Below, piece after piece: positions 1 through 6,048 of a stretch of DNA of 10,016 nucleotides (position 1 is its first letter; each line of letters begins with the position of its first letter). The notes under the pieces are model-generated. The model did not search any database. It was not told where the DNA came from and saw nothing but the letters and a program-made list of their open reading frames with translations. A program made the position numbers and the translations under genes. This DNA comes from Planctomycetota bacterium (GTDB lineage Bacteria; Planctomycetota; MHYJ01; JACQXL01). The DNA lies in the NCBI GenBank assembly GCA_016208805.1, contig JACQXL010000103.1:1-10016 (forward strand), in the 5' to 3' direction.

Positions 1-71
1 TCCTCGTTGATTTTTGTTCACCATATTATGTGGGGCTGTCCTCAGTGTAAACAAATCACCTCCTTTTCTTG

Positions 72-104
72 CTGCCAGTGCGAAACGGAGTGAGCTACTG
101 GCAG
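72..104. repeat. Imperfect-loop hairpin repeat upstream of terminator
   Basis: CTGCCAGT (72-79) is the exact reverse complement of ACTGGCAG (97-104), giving an 8-bp stem with a 17-nt loop that contains GAAACGGAGT. The same GAAACGGAGT string recurs at 7324-7333 inside the insert in the vapC remnant, so this hairpin may belong to a dispersed repeat family. It lies just before an intrinsic terminator and could be part of the 3' end of a transcript entering from the left. Confidence 0.5.
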
Positions 105-109
105 TTAGA

Positions 110-129
110 CCCGCCTCAGGCGGGGTTTT
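110..129 (+). terminator. Rho-independent terminator
   Basis: CCCGCC (110-115) pairs perfectly with GGCGGG (119-124) around a TCA loop and is followed by GTTTT, the layout of an intrinsic terminator reading rightward. It would end a transcript from a gene left of the window. Two plus-strand frames are open from base 1, one stopping at 48-50 and one at 91-93, and either could be the tail of that gene; neither is long enough to identify. Confidence 0.7.
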
Positions 130-186
130 CATATAACTCCTTATTTTGTTTATAGTTGGGGAACATCCCGGGACTTTGCGGTATGT

Positions 187-375
187 CCCCAGAACTTCCG
201 TGTCTATCCCCAGAACTTCCGTGTCTATCCCCAGAACTTCCGTGTCTATCCCCAGAACTTCCGTGTCTATCCCCAGAACTTCCGTGCCTATCCCCAGAAC
301 TTCCGTGCCTATCCCCAGAACTTCCGTATCTATCCCCAGAACTTCCGTATCTATCCCCGAAACTTCTGGGGGTCA
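187..375. repeat. 21-bp tandem repeat array, eight units plus a decayed ninth
   Basis: Eight head-to-tail 21-bp units, each starting CCCCAGAACTTCCG, run from 187 to 354 with no spacers. A degenerate unit follows (355-375) and a poorer match precedes (about 166-186). Variants are clustered: units 1-4 end GTGTCTAT, 5-6 GTGCCTAT and 7-8 GTATCTAT, as expected if blocks grew by local duplication. Because 21 is a multiple of three, three frames stay open through the array. The minus frame from a TTG at 388-386 would give Gly-Asp-Arg-His-Gly-Ser-Ser repeats down to 116 and has a very strong Shine-Dalgarno-like sequence in front. Variant sites are one synonymous and one replacement in each open frame examined, so coding is not demonstrated. 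No flanking system explains the array. Confidence 0.9.
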
Positions 376-474
376 TCCGAAACCTCAAATCACCTCCTTT
401 CCTCGCCTCGCCATAGTTTTGATGAAGGCGGGCAGGCGCCTTTGGCGGAAAGGGCAGGGGTCACCAGTCCTAAT

Positions 475-492
475 CCCCTCTAAAAAGAGGGG
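475..492. repeat. Small perfect hairpin
   Basis: CCCCTCT (475-481) and AGAGGGG (486-492) form a perfect 7-bp stem with an AAAA loop. No T-run follows on either side, so terminator function is not supported. Together with the similar hairpin at 583-605 it looks like a dispersed short palindrome. Confidence 0.6.
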
Positions 493-582
493 TAGGGGTG
501 TGTTACTGCCTCAAATTCAGAAAACCCCGCCTTACGCATAAATAAAGGCAAAGAAAATATGTGGTCTGTCCCATGTCCCCCA

Positions 583-605
583 TCCTCCCCTTACAAAGGG
601 GAGGA
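583..605. repeat. Perfect 10-bp-stem hairpin
   Basis: TCCTCCCCTT (583-592) pairs over all ten positions with AAGGGGAGGA (596-605) around an ACA loop. It lacks a T-tract. The G/C-block layout resembles the hairpin at 475-492, suggesting related dispersed elements; function unknown. Confidence 0.65.
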
Positions 606-719
606 GAGCACGGACGAGAGGAATTTGCCAAACTCAAGTAATATATTAGCGGATTGAAGCCACAGATTACACGGATTTATTCTTGACCACTGCCTGACTA
701 TTTATTAACATTTTGGTTT

Positions 720-1593
720 ATGAAGGTTTTATTAATCGGCGCAGACGGACAGTTAGGCACGGATATCGCCGCTATCTTTACACCGCCTGCCTACGCCAAG
801 GCTCCGGCAGGCAAGCCTGACTTTGAACTCGTTCCGTTGACTATCACGGATATTGATATCACCGACTTTAACCGAACCGGCGCAATCATAGATAAAAACG
901 CGCCTGATATTATTATTAACACCGCGGCCTATCACAATGTGCCTGAATGCGAAAAGAACCCGGAGCAGGCGTTTCGGGTTAATACGCTGGCCGTAAGCAA
1001 TCTCGTTAAGATATGCCGCGACCGCGAGTCAAGGCTCATCCATTTCTCTACGGACTATGTCTTTGACGGCGCCAAGAAAACGCCGTATGACGAAGACGAC
1101 CTTCCGAATCCATTAAATACCTATGCCCTCTCCAAACTGGCCGGCGAGCAATTCGTCCGAATGCTGCCGAATTATTACATAATCCGCACGGCGTCGCTCT
1201 TCGGGCTGGCCGGCTGTCTGGGCAAGGGCGGCACCAACTTTGTGGAATCTATGCTCAATCTGGCACAAACCAAATCAGTTATTCCGGTCACGGCCAATAT
1301 TATCTCCAGTCCGACCTATACCTATGATGATAAAAGAGATGATACTGGACAATACGCCGTCCGGGATATATCATATTACCAATCAAGGGTCTTGCAGTTG
1401 GTACGAGTTCGCAGTAGAGATATTCAGATTGGCCGGGCTCAAGGTCAAGGTTGAACCGAAGGAGGAATCACCCACAGGGGCGGGAGTGCGGCGCCCATTG
1501 TATTCGGCACTGACCAGCAAGAAACTCAAACCCCTGCGCTCCTGGTCGGATGCGCTGAAACACTACCTGAACCGGAAATCCCGCATTTCCTGA
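720..1593 (+). pseudogene. rfbD: dTDP-4-dehydrorhamnose reductase, frameshifted
   Basis: An intact enzyme of this family reduces dTDP-4-dehydro-L-rhamnose to dTDP-L-rhamnose with NAD(P)H, the last step in making the rhamnose donor for cell-surface polysaccharide. The N-terminal frame (720 onward) shows the Rossmann motif G7xxG10xxG13 in GADGQLG, DYVFDG (112-117), the catalytic YxxxK (Y135, K139) and a SSPTYTYD substrate/domain-junction stretch ending near residue 203. The expected C-terminal part, starting IKEMILDNTPSGIYHITN and including CSWYEFA and RRPLYSALTSKKL, continues one frame over, to the stop at 1591-1593. The break lies at about 1326-1335, where a few expected codons are missing, consistent with a small deletion of 2+3n bases. 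Residues 22-34 (PPAYAKAPAGKPD) are an extra segment encoded by a palindromic insert. No good ribosome site precedes the ATG at 720. A sequencing or assembly indel could mimic the break. Confidence 0.82.
785..812. repeat. Palindromic insert within rfbD
   Basis: GCCTGCC (785-791) and GGCAGGC (806-812) form a perfect 7-bp stem around a 14-nt loop. The segment encodes PAYAKAPAGK between the first helix (GTDIAAIF) and the second strand (FELVPLT) of the Rossmann fold, where family members normally have a short connection. The insert keeps the frame. A comparable GCCCGCC/GGCGGGC palindrome occurs in the 3' end of gyrA (5536-5560). Confidence 0.7.
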
Positions 1594-1625
1594 AAACAAT
1601 TAGGTGAGAGGCCAGATAGGCACTC

Positions 1626-1654
1626 CCCCGCCCTTTCTGGCGGAAAGAGCGGGG
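1626..1654. repeat. Dispersed hairpin, copy 1
   Basis: CCCCGCCCTTTC (1626-1637) pairs with GAAAGAGCGGGG (1643-1654), with one internal C-A mismatch and a 5-nt loop. The same arms and the same mismatch recur at 1782-1808 in the same orientation, so the two are copies of one element. No T-tract follows. Confidence 0.75.
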
Positions 1655-1677
1655 TCGTGCAACTATCTTCCTTCGGA

Positions 1678-1750
1678 CAGCCCAGCACCCACTTTGGCAC
1701 AATGGCTAGTGATGGCTATTTAACCTCCAGCCAAAGTAGGTGCTGGGCTG
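1678..1750. repeat. Long inverted repeat, 21-bp arms with one mismatch
   Basis: The arm at 1678-1698 (starting CAGCCCAGCACC) is the reverse complement of 1730-1750 (ending GGTGCTGGGCTG) except at one position. The 31-nt loop contains two direct copies of ATGGCTA (1702-1708 and 1712-1718). It sits between two direct copies of a different hairpin, and GGGTCGT occurs at 1652-1658 and 1750-1756. It is too long-looped and lacks the U-tract of an intrinsic terminator. It could be a miniature mobile palindrome or an RNA structure between the convergent rfbD and radC genes. Confidence 0.8.
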
Positions 1751-1781
1751 GGTCGTATTAGATTTTTAGCCTATCGCAGTC

Positions 1782-1808
1782 CCCCGCCCTTTCCGAGAAA
1801 GAGCGGGG
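1782..1808. repeat. Dispersed hairpin, copy 2
   Basis: Arms CCCCGCCCTTTC (1782-1793) and GAAAGAGCGGGG (1797-1808) match those at 1626-1654, here with a 3-nt CGA loop. Just right of it a separate AT-rich hairpin, AATTTCA/TGAAATT (1813-1819, 1824-1830), lies before the radC stop and could help end transcripts, though no T-run is seen. Confidence 0.75.
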
Positions 1809-1843
1809 TTGGAATTTCATTATTGAAATTTCATACGACAAGA

Positions 1844-2563
1844 TTAAATTATTTTCTCTTCTTTGAGACTCCGCCGTTTATTGCCCCCGATGATGATGTG
1901 GTCAAGCACGGTAATATCAACAAGTTTGCCGACCTCAGCCAGCCGTTTTGATATCTTGATATCGTCATCCGAAGGAGTCGGGTCGCCCGAGGGGTGATTG
2001 TGGGCGAATATCACCGCCCCGGCGCTGGCTGATATCGCTTCCTTGAACACCTCGCGCGGATGGACGATGCTGGCATCCAGACTGCCGATGGAAATATCCA
2101 CGGTCTTAATCAACCGGTGGCGCGAGTCCAGCAGGACGGCCACGAAATATTCCTTCTTGCGGTCGCGGAGTTTGGCCTTGAGCAGTTTGGCGACATCGTC
2201 AGGGGTCTTAATCAACGGTGCGGTTCCGGTTCCAAAATCGCCGGCCACGCGGTTACCCAGTTCCAGCCCGGCCTTAATCTGCGATGACTTGGCCAGCCCG
2301 ATGCCTTTGGTCTGGTGAAGTTCTTCCACCGAGGCGTTGGCGATGGCCTTAAGCGAGCCGAATTTGGCCAACAGCCGCTCGGCCACCTTGAATACCGGCT
2401 CGCCGCGGACGCCCTTGCCGATGAGAATCGCCAGCAGTTCCACATCCGAGAGTTTATCCGGACCGAGTTGCTGGAGCCGCTCGCGGGGCCGGGCCGAGGG
2501 CGGCAGGTCGCAAACCCTAAACGGTTTATCTGTATCCATCTGTGTAATCTGTGGCTTACTCAA
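1844..2563 (-). CDS. radC: RadC-like JAB1/MPN-domain protein
   Basis: A protein of the RadC (JAB/MPN metalloprotease-fold) family, 239 residues from a TTG at 2563. The historical link to DNA repair is disputed and the molecular role is not settled. Visible are the family N-terminal signature DLPPSARPRERLQQLGPDKLSDVELLAIL (residues 19-47), a helix-hairpin-helix region (about 68-105, with TKGIGLAKSSQI), and the JAMM metal site: E175, H188-N-H190-PSG and S198-x2-D201. The TTG start overlaps the end of gatC by 8 bp, suggesting translational coupling. The alternative is an ATG at 2539 (residue 9). Neither has a good Shine-Dalgarno sequence. Residues 2-12 (SKPQITQMDTD) precede the usual family start and are encoded by DNA resembling a dispersed repeat also found at 656-674. 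Confidence 0.92.
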   Translation of the reverse strand: MSKPQITQMDTDKPFRVCDLPPSARPRERLQQLGPDKLSDVELLAILIGKGVRGEPVFKVAERLLAKFGSLKAIANASVEELHQTKGIGLAKSSQIKAGLELGNRVAGDFGTGTAPLIKTPDDVAKLLKAKLRDRKKEYFVAVLLDSRHRLIKTVDISIGSLDASIVHPREVFKEAISASAGAVIFAHNHPSGDPTPSDDDIKISKRLAEVGKLVDITVLDHIIIGGNKRRSLKEEKII

Positions 2564-2843
2564 TCACTTTCGGCACCTTGAAGAAATTGGCCTGTTTAGC
2601 CGGCGCGTTCTGGAGCGCCTTGTCCGCCGGCAGGGACGGTTTGGTCTCGTCCTCGCGCCAGACGTTGGTCTGCTCTACGGTATGAACCAGCGGCTCAATA
2701 TTGGCTACATCAACCTTTTTCAGTTCCTCAACATAGTCAATGATTTCCTTGAGGTTCCCTTTGAGCGATTGCCCTTCTTTATCCGTCAACTTGAGCCGGG
2801 CCAGATAGGCCAGATGCGAAATGAGTTTGTCGTCTATTTCCAT
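2556..2843 (-). CDS. gatC: Aspartyl/glutamyl-tRNA amidotransferase subunit C
   Basis: GatC is the small subunit of the GatCAB amidotransferase, which converts Glu-tRNA(Gln) and/or Asp-tRNA(Asn) to the correct amidated forms in bacteria lacking the matching synthetase. The 95-residue length is typical. The N-terminus MEIDDKLISHLAYLARLKLTDKE is the characteristic helical start, followed by LKEIIDYVEELKKVDVANIEPLVH and the C-terminal LPADKALQNAPAKQANFFKVPKVIE, which wraps the partner subunit. gatA and gatB are not visible, so they lie elsewhere or beyond the window. It is first in a two-gene unit with radC, transcribed away from gyrA. The ATG at 2843 lacks an obvious ribosome site. Confidence 0.95.
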   Translation of the reverse strand: MEIDDKLISHLAYLARLKLTDKEGQSLKGNLKEIIDYVEELKKVDVANIEPLVHTVEQTNVWREDETKPSLPADKALQNAPAKQANFFKVPKVIE

Positions 2844-2848
2844 AGTTT

Positions 2849-2991
2849 AGTAAGCGGATTTAGCGGATAAAACTGATTCCGTTAAACGGATACCTACCAA
2901 ATACTATTTAGTTTGACAAGAGAAAGCGGATATATTATCATAATCAGCCGACTCAACAAACTATCAGTTAAATCCGATAAATCAGTTTACT
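2849..2991. repeat. Imperfect inverted repeat in the gatC-gyrA spacer
   Basis: The 29-bp segment 2849-2877 matches the reverse complement of 2963-2991 at 24 of 29 positions (both include AGTAA at one end and AACTGAT at the other). The arms sit just outside the two start codons and bracket the shared promoter region. They may be two dispersed repeat copies in opposite orientation or a large-scale operator; the sequence alone does not say which. Confidence 0.55.
2913..2941 (+). promoter_or_regulatory. Sigma-70-type promoter for gyrA
   Basis: TTGACA (2913-2918), 17 bp, TATCAT (2936-2941): a perfect -35 and a 5/6 -10 at ideal spacing, with transcription expected to start near 2948. The same spot read on the minus strand has TTGTCA (2919-2914), but the -10 at the right distance is poor, so the gatC promoter is less certain. 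Confidence 0.75.
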
Positions 2992-3003
2992 AAAAGGAGT
3001 AAT

Positions 3004-5595
3004 ATGACAGCGATTAGAGAGAAAGACGAACAGCCAATCAAACCGGCCGATGCCAAGGCGGGTAAGGTCACAGCCAGTCCCGCGCTTATGCGGGGCAAAA
3101 TCCGCGAAATGCTCATAGAAGACGAGATGAAGGATTCATATCTCAACTATGCGATGAGCGTGATAGTCTCGCGCGCCCTGCCCGATGTCCGGGACGGGTT
3201 AAAGCCATCCCAGCGCCGCATCCTGGTGGCGATGAACGACCTTAACCTCGGCCCGCACAGCAAGCACCGCAAATGCGCCAAGATTGCCGGCGATACTTCC
3301 GGTAACTACCACCCGCACGGCGAACAGGTGATTTATCCGACACTGGTCCGGCTGGCACAGGACTTTTCCTGCCGCTATCCGCTGATAGACGGCCAGGGCA
3401 ACTTCGGCTCGGTGGACGGCGACCCACCGGCCGCGATGCGTTACACCGAGGCCCGGCTGACCGAGTTCTCCACCCGGATGCTGGACGATATGGATAAAAA
3501 CACCGTGGACTACCAGCCCAATTACGACGAGACGCGCGAAGAGCCCAAAGTCCTGCCCTCATTATTCCCCAATCTACTCTGCAACGGCTCGTCCGGCATC
3601 GCGGTCGGAATGGCCACCAGCATTCCGCCCCATAACTTCGGCGAGGTTGCCGACGGCATCATCAAGGTGATTGATAAACCGGATACGAGTATAGACCAAC
3701 TGATGGAAATCGTCAAAGGCCCGGATTTCCCCACCGGCGGCCTTATCTGCGGCATCAAGGGTATCCGCGACGCCTACCAGACCGGTCGGGGCATCATCAC
3801 CGTCCGCGCCAAGATTGACACCGAAAAAGTCAAAGGCGGCCGGACCAACATCGTCATCACCGAAATCCCCTATAACCAGGAAAAGGCCAAGATTATTGAA
3901 CGCATCGCCGAACTGGTCAAGACCGATAAGATTCAGGGCGTGGCCGATATCCGGGACGAGTCCGACAAGGACGGTATGCGCATCGTGGTGGAAATCAAGC
4001 GGGGCGAAGAGGAACAAATCACCATCAACCAACTATACGAAAATACGCCGCTCCAGGACTCATTCAGCATCATAATGATTGCGCTGGTCAATAACCGGCC
4101 CGAAACGCTCAACCTCAAGCAACTACTGGTTGCATACAAAGACCATCGGGTGGAAGTGATTACCCGGCGCACCCGGTTCCTGCTGGAAAAGGCCGAGGCC
4201 GAGGCCCATATCCTGGAAGGGCTGGTTATTGCCGTTGATAACATTGACGAAATCGTCCGGCTGATTAAACGTTCCAAAGACCCGCAGGAAGCCAAAGCCA
4301 AACTCATTGCCAAGTTCAAACTATCCGAGAAACAGGCCGAGGCCATCCTCCAGATGCGGCTCCAGAAACTCACCGGACTGGAGCGCGATAAGTTAGAGGC
4401 CGACCTGAAAGACCTGAAAGAAAAGATTGCCGATTACAAGGCGATTTTAGGCGACCCGGATTTGGTGCTGGACATCATCAAGGAAGACCTGTTTGAGATG
4501 AAGGAAAAATACGGCGACAAGCGCCGGACCGAAATCCTCAAACGCGATGTCAAGGAGTTCTCGCTGGAAGAACTGATTACCGAGGAAGAGATGGCCGTGG
4601 TCATCAGCCACGAGGGCTACATCAAGCGCGTGCCGCTGACCAGTTACCGCCGCCAGCAGAGAGGCGGCAAGGGCGTGGTCGGCGCCGAGACCAAGGAAGG
4701 CGATTTTATTGAACACCTCTTCATCGCATCAACGCACGATTACATCTTATTCTTCACCGACCAGGGGAAAGTCCACTGGGTTAAGGTTTACGACATTCCG
4801 GAGATGTCCCGGACGGCCAAGGGCCGGGCGCTGGTCAATCTCTTCCGGCTCAACCAGAAGGAAAAGATTTCCGCCTGCCTGCCGGTCAAGACCTTTGAGA
4901 CCGGTTTCCTGGTGATGGCCACCGAGAGCGGGCTGGTCAAGAAAACGCCGCTCAAGGAATACGGCAACCCCCAGAAGGGCGGCATCATCGCGCTGAAACT
5001 GGAAAACGACGACCGGCTGGTCGGCGTCAATATCACCAACGGCAAGGACCATATCATCTTAGGCACGCAGGACGGGATGTCCATCCGGTTCCCGGAAGAA
5101 AACGCCCGCCCGATGGGCCGGGCCACCTACGGCGTCACCGGTATCAAACTTAAGAAAGGCGACAAGGTCAGGGATATGCTTCTGGTGGATAAGGACTCGT
5201 CGCTGTTGAGCGTCTGCGAAAAGGGCTACGGCAAGCGGACGCCGTTCAACGAATACCGCATCCAGCGCCGGGGCGGCTCCGGCATCCGCAACATCAAGAC
5301 GACCGACCGCAACGGCAAACTCGTCGCCATCCGCGATGTCAAGGATACGGATGAATTGATGATGATGACGGCCAAGGGGATGGCGGTGCGGATACCGCTC
5401 AAGACGCTCCGGACTATCGGGCGCAATACCCAGGGGGTGCGCCTGATATCGCTTGAGGCCGGCGACAAGTTGGTCTCCGTGGCCAAGGTCTGCCAGGAAG
5501 AGGAAGTGGTGGAGCAACCGGCGGCGGGCAAGGCCGCCCGCCCGAACGCCGAAGGCGGGCAGGCAGCCAGTCCCGAACTTATTCGGGGCAAGTAA
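3004..5595 (+). CDS. gyrA: DNA gyrase subunit A
   Basis: GyrA is the breakage-reunion subunit of DNA gyrase, which with GyrB adds negative supercoils using ATP. The 863 residues include the winged-helix/tower core (YAMSVIVSRALPDVRDGLKPSQRR at about 49-72), the catalytic Tyr at Y147 in AAMRYTEAR, and a C-terminal beta-pinwheel. The pinwheel's GyrA-box, QQRGGKG at 551-557, argues for gyrase rather than ParC. AAAAGGAGT (2992-3000) precedes the ATG. Residues equivalent to E. coli S83 and D87 are Q108 and P112, an unusual pair in the quinolone-binding region. About 25 residues precede the usual start of the family. Residues 17-32 (ending ASPALMRGK) and 849-863 (ending ASPELIRGK) are related repeat-encoded segments at the two ends. 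gyrB is not visible. No convincing terminator follows. Confidence 0.97.
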   Translation: MTAIREKDEQPIKPADAKAGKVTASPALMRGKIREMLIEDEMKDSYLNYAMSVIVSRALPDVRDGLKPSQRRILVAMNDLNLGPHSKHRKCAKIAGDTSGNYHPHGEQVIYPTLVRLAQDFSCRYPLIDGQGNFGSVDGDPPAAMRYTEARLTEFSTRMLDDMDKNTVDYQPNYDETREEPKVLPSLFPNLLCNGSSGIAVGMATSIPPHNFGEVADGIIKVIDKPDTSIDQLMEIVKGPDFPTGGLICGIKGIRDAYQTGRGIITVRAKIDTEKVKGGRTNIVITEIPYNQEKAKIIERIAELVKTDKIQGVADIRDESDKDGMRIVVEIKRGEEEQITINQLYENTPLQDSFSIIMIALVNNRPETLNLKQLLVAYKDHRVEVITRRTRFLLEKAEAEAHILEGLVIAVDNIDEIVRLIKRSKDPQEAKAKLIAKFKLSEKQAEAILQMRLQKLTGLERDKLEADLKDLKEKIADYKAILGDPDLVLDIIKEDLFEMKEKYGDKRRTEILKRDVKEFSLEELITEEEMAVVISHEGYIKRVPLTSYRRQQRGGKGVVGAETKEGDFIEHLFIASTHDYILFFTDQGKVHWVKVYDIPEMSRTAKGRALVNLFRLNQKEKISACLPVKTFETGFLVMATESGLVKKTPLKEYGNPQKGGIIALKLENDDRLVGVNITNGKDHIILGTQDGMSIRFPEENARPMGRATYGVTGIKLKKGDKVRDMLLVDKDSSLLSVCEKGYGKRTPFNEYRIQRRGGSGIRNIKTTDRNGKLVAIRDVKDTDELMMMTAKGMAVRIPLKTLRTIGRNTQGVRLISLEAGDKLVSVAKVCQEEEVVEQPAAGKAARPNAEGGQAASPELIRGK
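3052..3098. repeat. Repeat element at the 5' end of gyrA
   Basis: A 47-nt stretch that aligns with 44 nt at 5548-5591. Shared blocks are AGGCGGG, then CAGCCAGTCCCG, a CTTA loop and CGGGGCAA. The hairpin is CCCGCG (3079-3084), CTTA, TGCGGG (3089-3094), with the innermost pair a G-T wobble. It is translated as AKAGKVTASPALMRGK, in the same frame as the copy at the other end of the gene. Confidence 0.7.
5548..5591. repeat. Repeat element at the 3' end of gyrA
   Basis: Related to 3052-3098 and read in the same frame (AEGGQAASPELIRGK); it supplies the last codons before the TAA at 5593-5595. The hairpin is CCCGAA (5572-5577), CTTA, TTCGGG (5582-5587). A second palindrome, GCCCGCC (5536-5542) with GGCGGGC (5554-5560), overlaps its left end and carries the 14-mer also found at 424-437. 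Confidence 0.7.
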
Positions 5596-5677
5596 GGCCG
5601 AATAAACAGGGACTAATAAGAGACAAGATAAATCTGTGGCTCAAAATAGGCCGGTCGGACAGAAACGCATTTCCTGA

Positions 5678-5701
5678 CCACAAATCGGGTGGCCGTTGTG
5701 G
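5678..5701 (+). other. Weak hairpin downstream of gyrA
   Basis: CCACAA (5678-5683) pairs with TTGTGG (5696-5701) around a 12-nt loop. It has no following T-run, so it is a poor terminator candidate but the only hairpin close behind gyrA. Further on, AAAAATA (5726-5732) and TATTTTT (5749-5755) form an AT-rich inverted repeat just upstream of the next promoter. Confidence 0.3.
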
Positions 5702-5756
5702 CATACGGTCGGCTCAGACGTAGGAAAAAATATTTATAAAGTAAGTCATATTTTTC

Positions 5757-5784
5757 TTGACATACTCTTTTAATCTGTTATACT
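5757..5784 (+). promoter_or_regulatory. Near-consensus promoter of the toxin-antitoxin operon
   Basis: TTGACA (5757-5762), 16 bp, TATACT (5779-5784): a perfect -35 and a 5/6 -10. Transcription would start near 5791, leaving a very short leader before the ribosome site (AAAGGGGG, 5797-5803) and ATG at 5809. TTATA (5778-5782) and TATAA (5790-5794) form a small inverted repeat across the -10, a plausible autoregulatory operator for the AbrB-type antitoxin; this is inferred only. Confidence 0.85.
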
Positions 5785-5808
5785 ACTTTTATAAGAAAGG
5801 GGGAAATT

Positions 5809-6048
5809 ATGGTTACAACGGTTATGACAATGAAGGGCCAGGTAGTGATACCATCCAAGGTTCGTCATCGCCTTGGTATCAAGAATGGCACGCGGCTGTG
5901 CGTTATGGAACAGGGCGATAAGATAATACTCCAGCCGCTCACGGATGAGTATTTTAAGAAGGCGGCCGGTATCCTGGCGGACGGCAAGAAACTGACTAGG
6001 AAACTCCTTGACGAACGGGCCCGGGACAAGGGAAAGGAGGATAGATAA
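5809..6048 (+). CDS. AbrB/MazE-type antitoxin
   Basis: A 79-residue protein with an N-terminal SpoVT-AbrB swapped-hairpin DNA-binding domain. VTTVMTMKGQVVIPSKVRHRLGIKNGTRLCVMEQGDKIILQPL (about 2-44) has the family pattern of a short strand, KGQVVIP, RxxLGI and a basic/acidic strand pair. The charged tail (45-79, DEYFKKAAGILADGKKLTRKLLDERARDKGKEDR) is the usual toxin-binding, protease-sensitive part. Its TAA shares one base with the ATG of the downstream PIN toxin (TAATG), typical of coupled antitoxin-toxin pairs. Antitoxins of this kind neutralise their toxin and repress their own promoter as a dimer, often with toxin as co-repressor. The strong promoter directly upstream fits that. Confidence 0.9.
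   Translation: MVTTVMTMKGQVVIPSKVRHRLGIKNGTRLCVMEQGDKIILQPLTDEYFKKAAGILADGKKLTRKLLDERARDKGKEDR

Larger units (their letters stand above)
376..719. other. Non-coding spacer with small palindromes
   Basis: I see no supportable gene here. The stretch holds a 14-bp string GAAGGCGGGCAGGC (424-437) that recurs exactly at 5551-5564 in the gyrA 3' end. It also holds two perfect hairpins (475-492 and 583-605), and a 19-base segment (656-674) that recurs with one change in the 5' end of radC. A weak promoter-like pair, TTGACC (683-688) and TTAACA (706-711) with a 17-bp gap, sits just ahead of the rfbD start. Confidence 0.6.

Noticed and set aside
187..375. CRISPR array
   Set aside because: The 21-bp units are contiguous with no spacers, and no cas gene is present.
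386..400. Remnant of a 16S rRNA 3' end
   Set aside because: Only about 12 bases match ATCACCTCCTTT and the flanks show no rRNA helix sequence; the minus-strand ribosome-site reading explains it better.
146..541. Plus-strand repeat ORFs across the 21-bp array
   Set aside because: They stay open only because the unit length is a multiple of three; no ribosome site, and the parts outside the array have no protein character.
1320..1345. Programmed frameshift in rfbD
   Set aside because: There is no slippery heptamer or strong downstream pseudoknot, and a few expected codons seem missing; deletion or sequencing error is simpler.
1678..1750. Integron attC site or intrinsic terminator
   Set aside because: No conserved core pair (GTTRRRY/RYYYAAC) at the ends, no integrase, and no T-tract after the stem.
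3574..4032. Long minus-strand frames inside gyrA
   Set aside because: They are shadows of a clearly coding gene, typical of G/C-rich codon positions, and have no recognisable domains.
5666..5677. 12-mer CGCATTTCCTGA shared with the rfbD 3' end (around 1582)
   Set aside because: A single 12-base match is expected by chance in 10 kb, and the flanks do not extend it.
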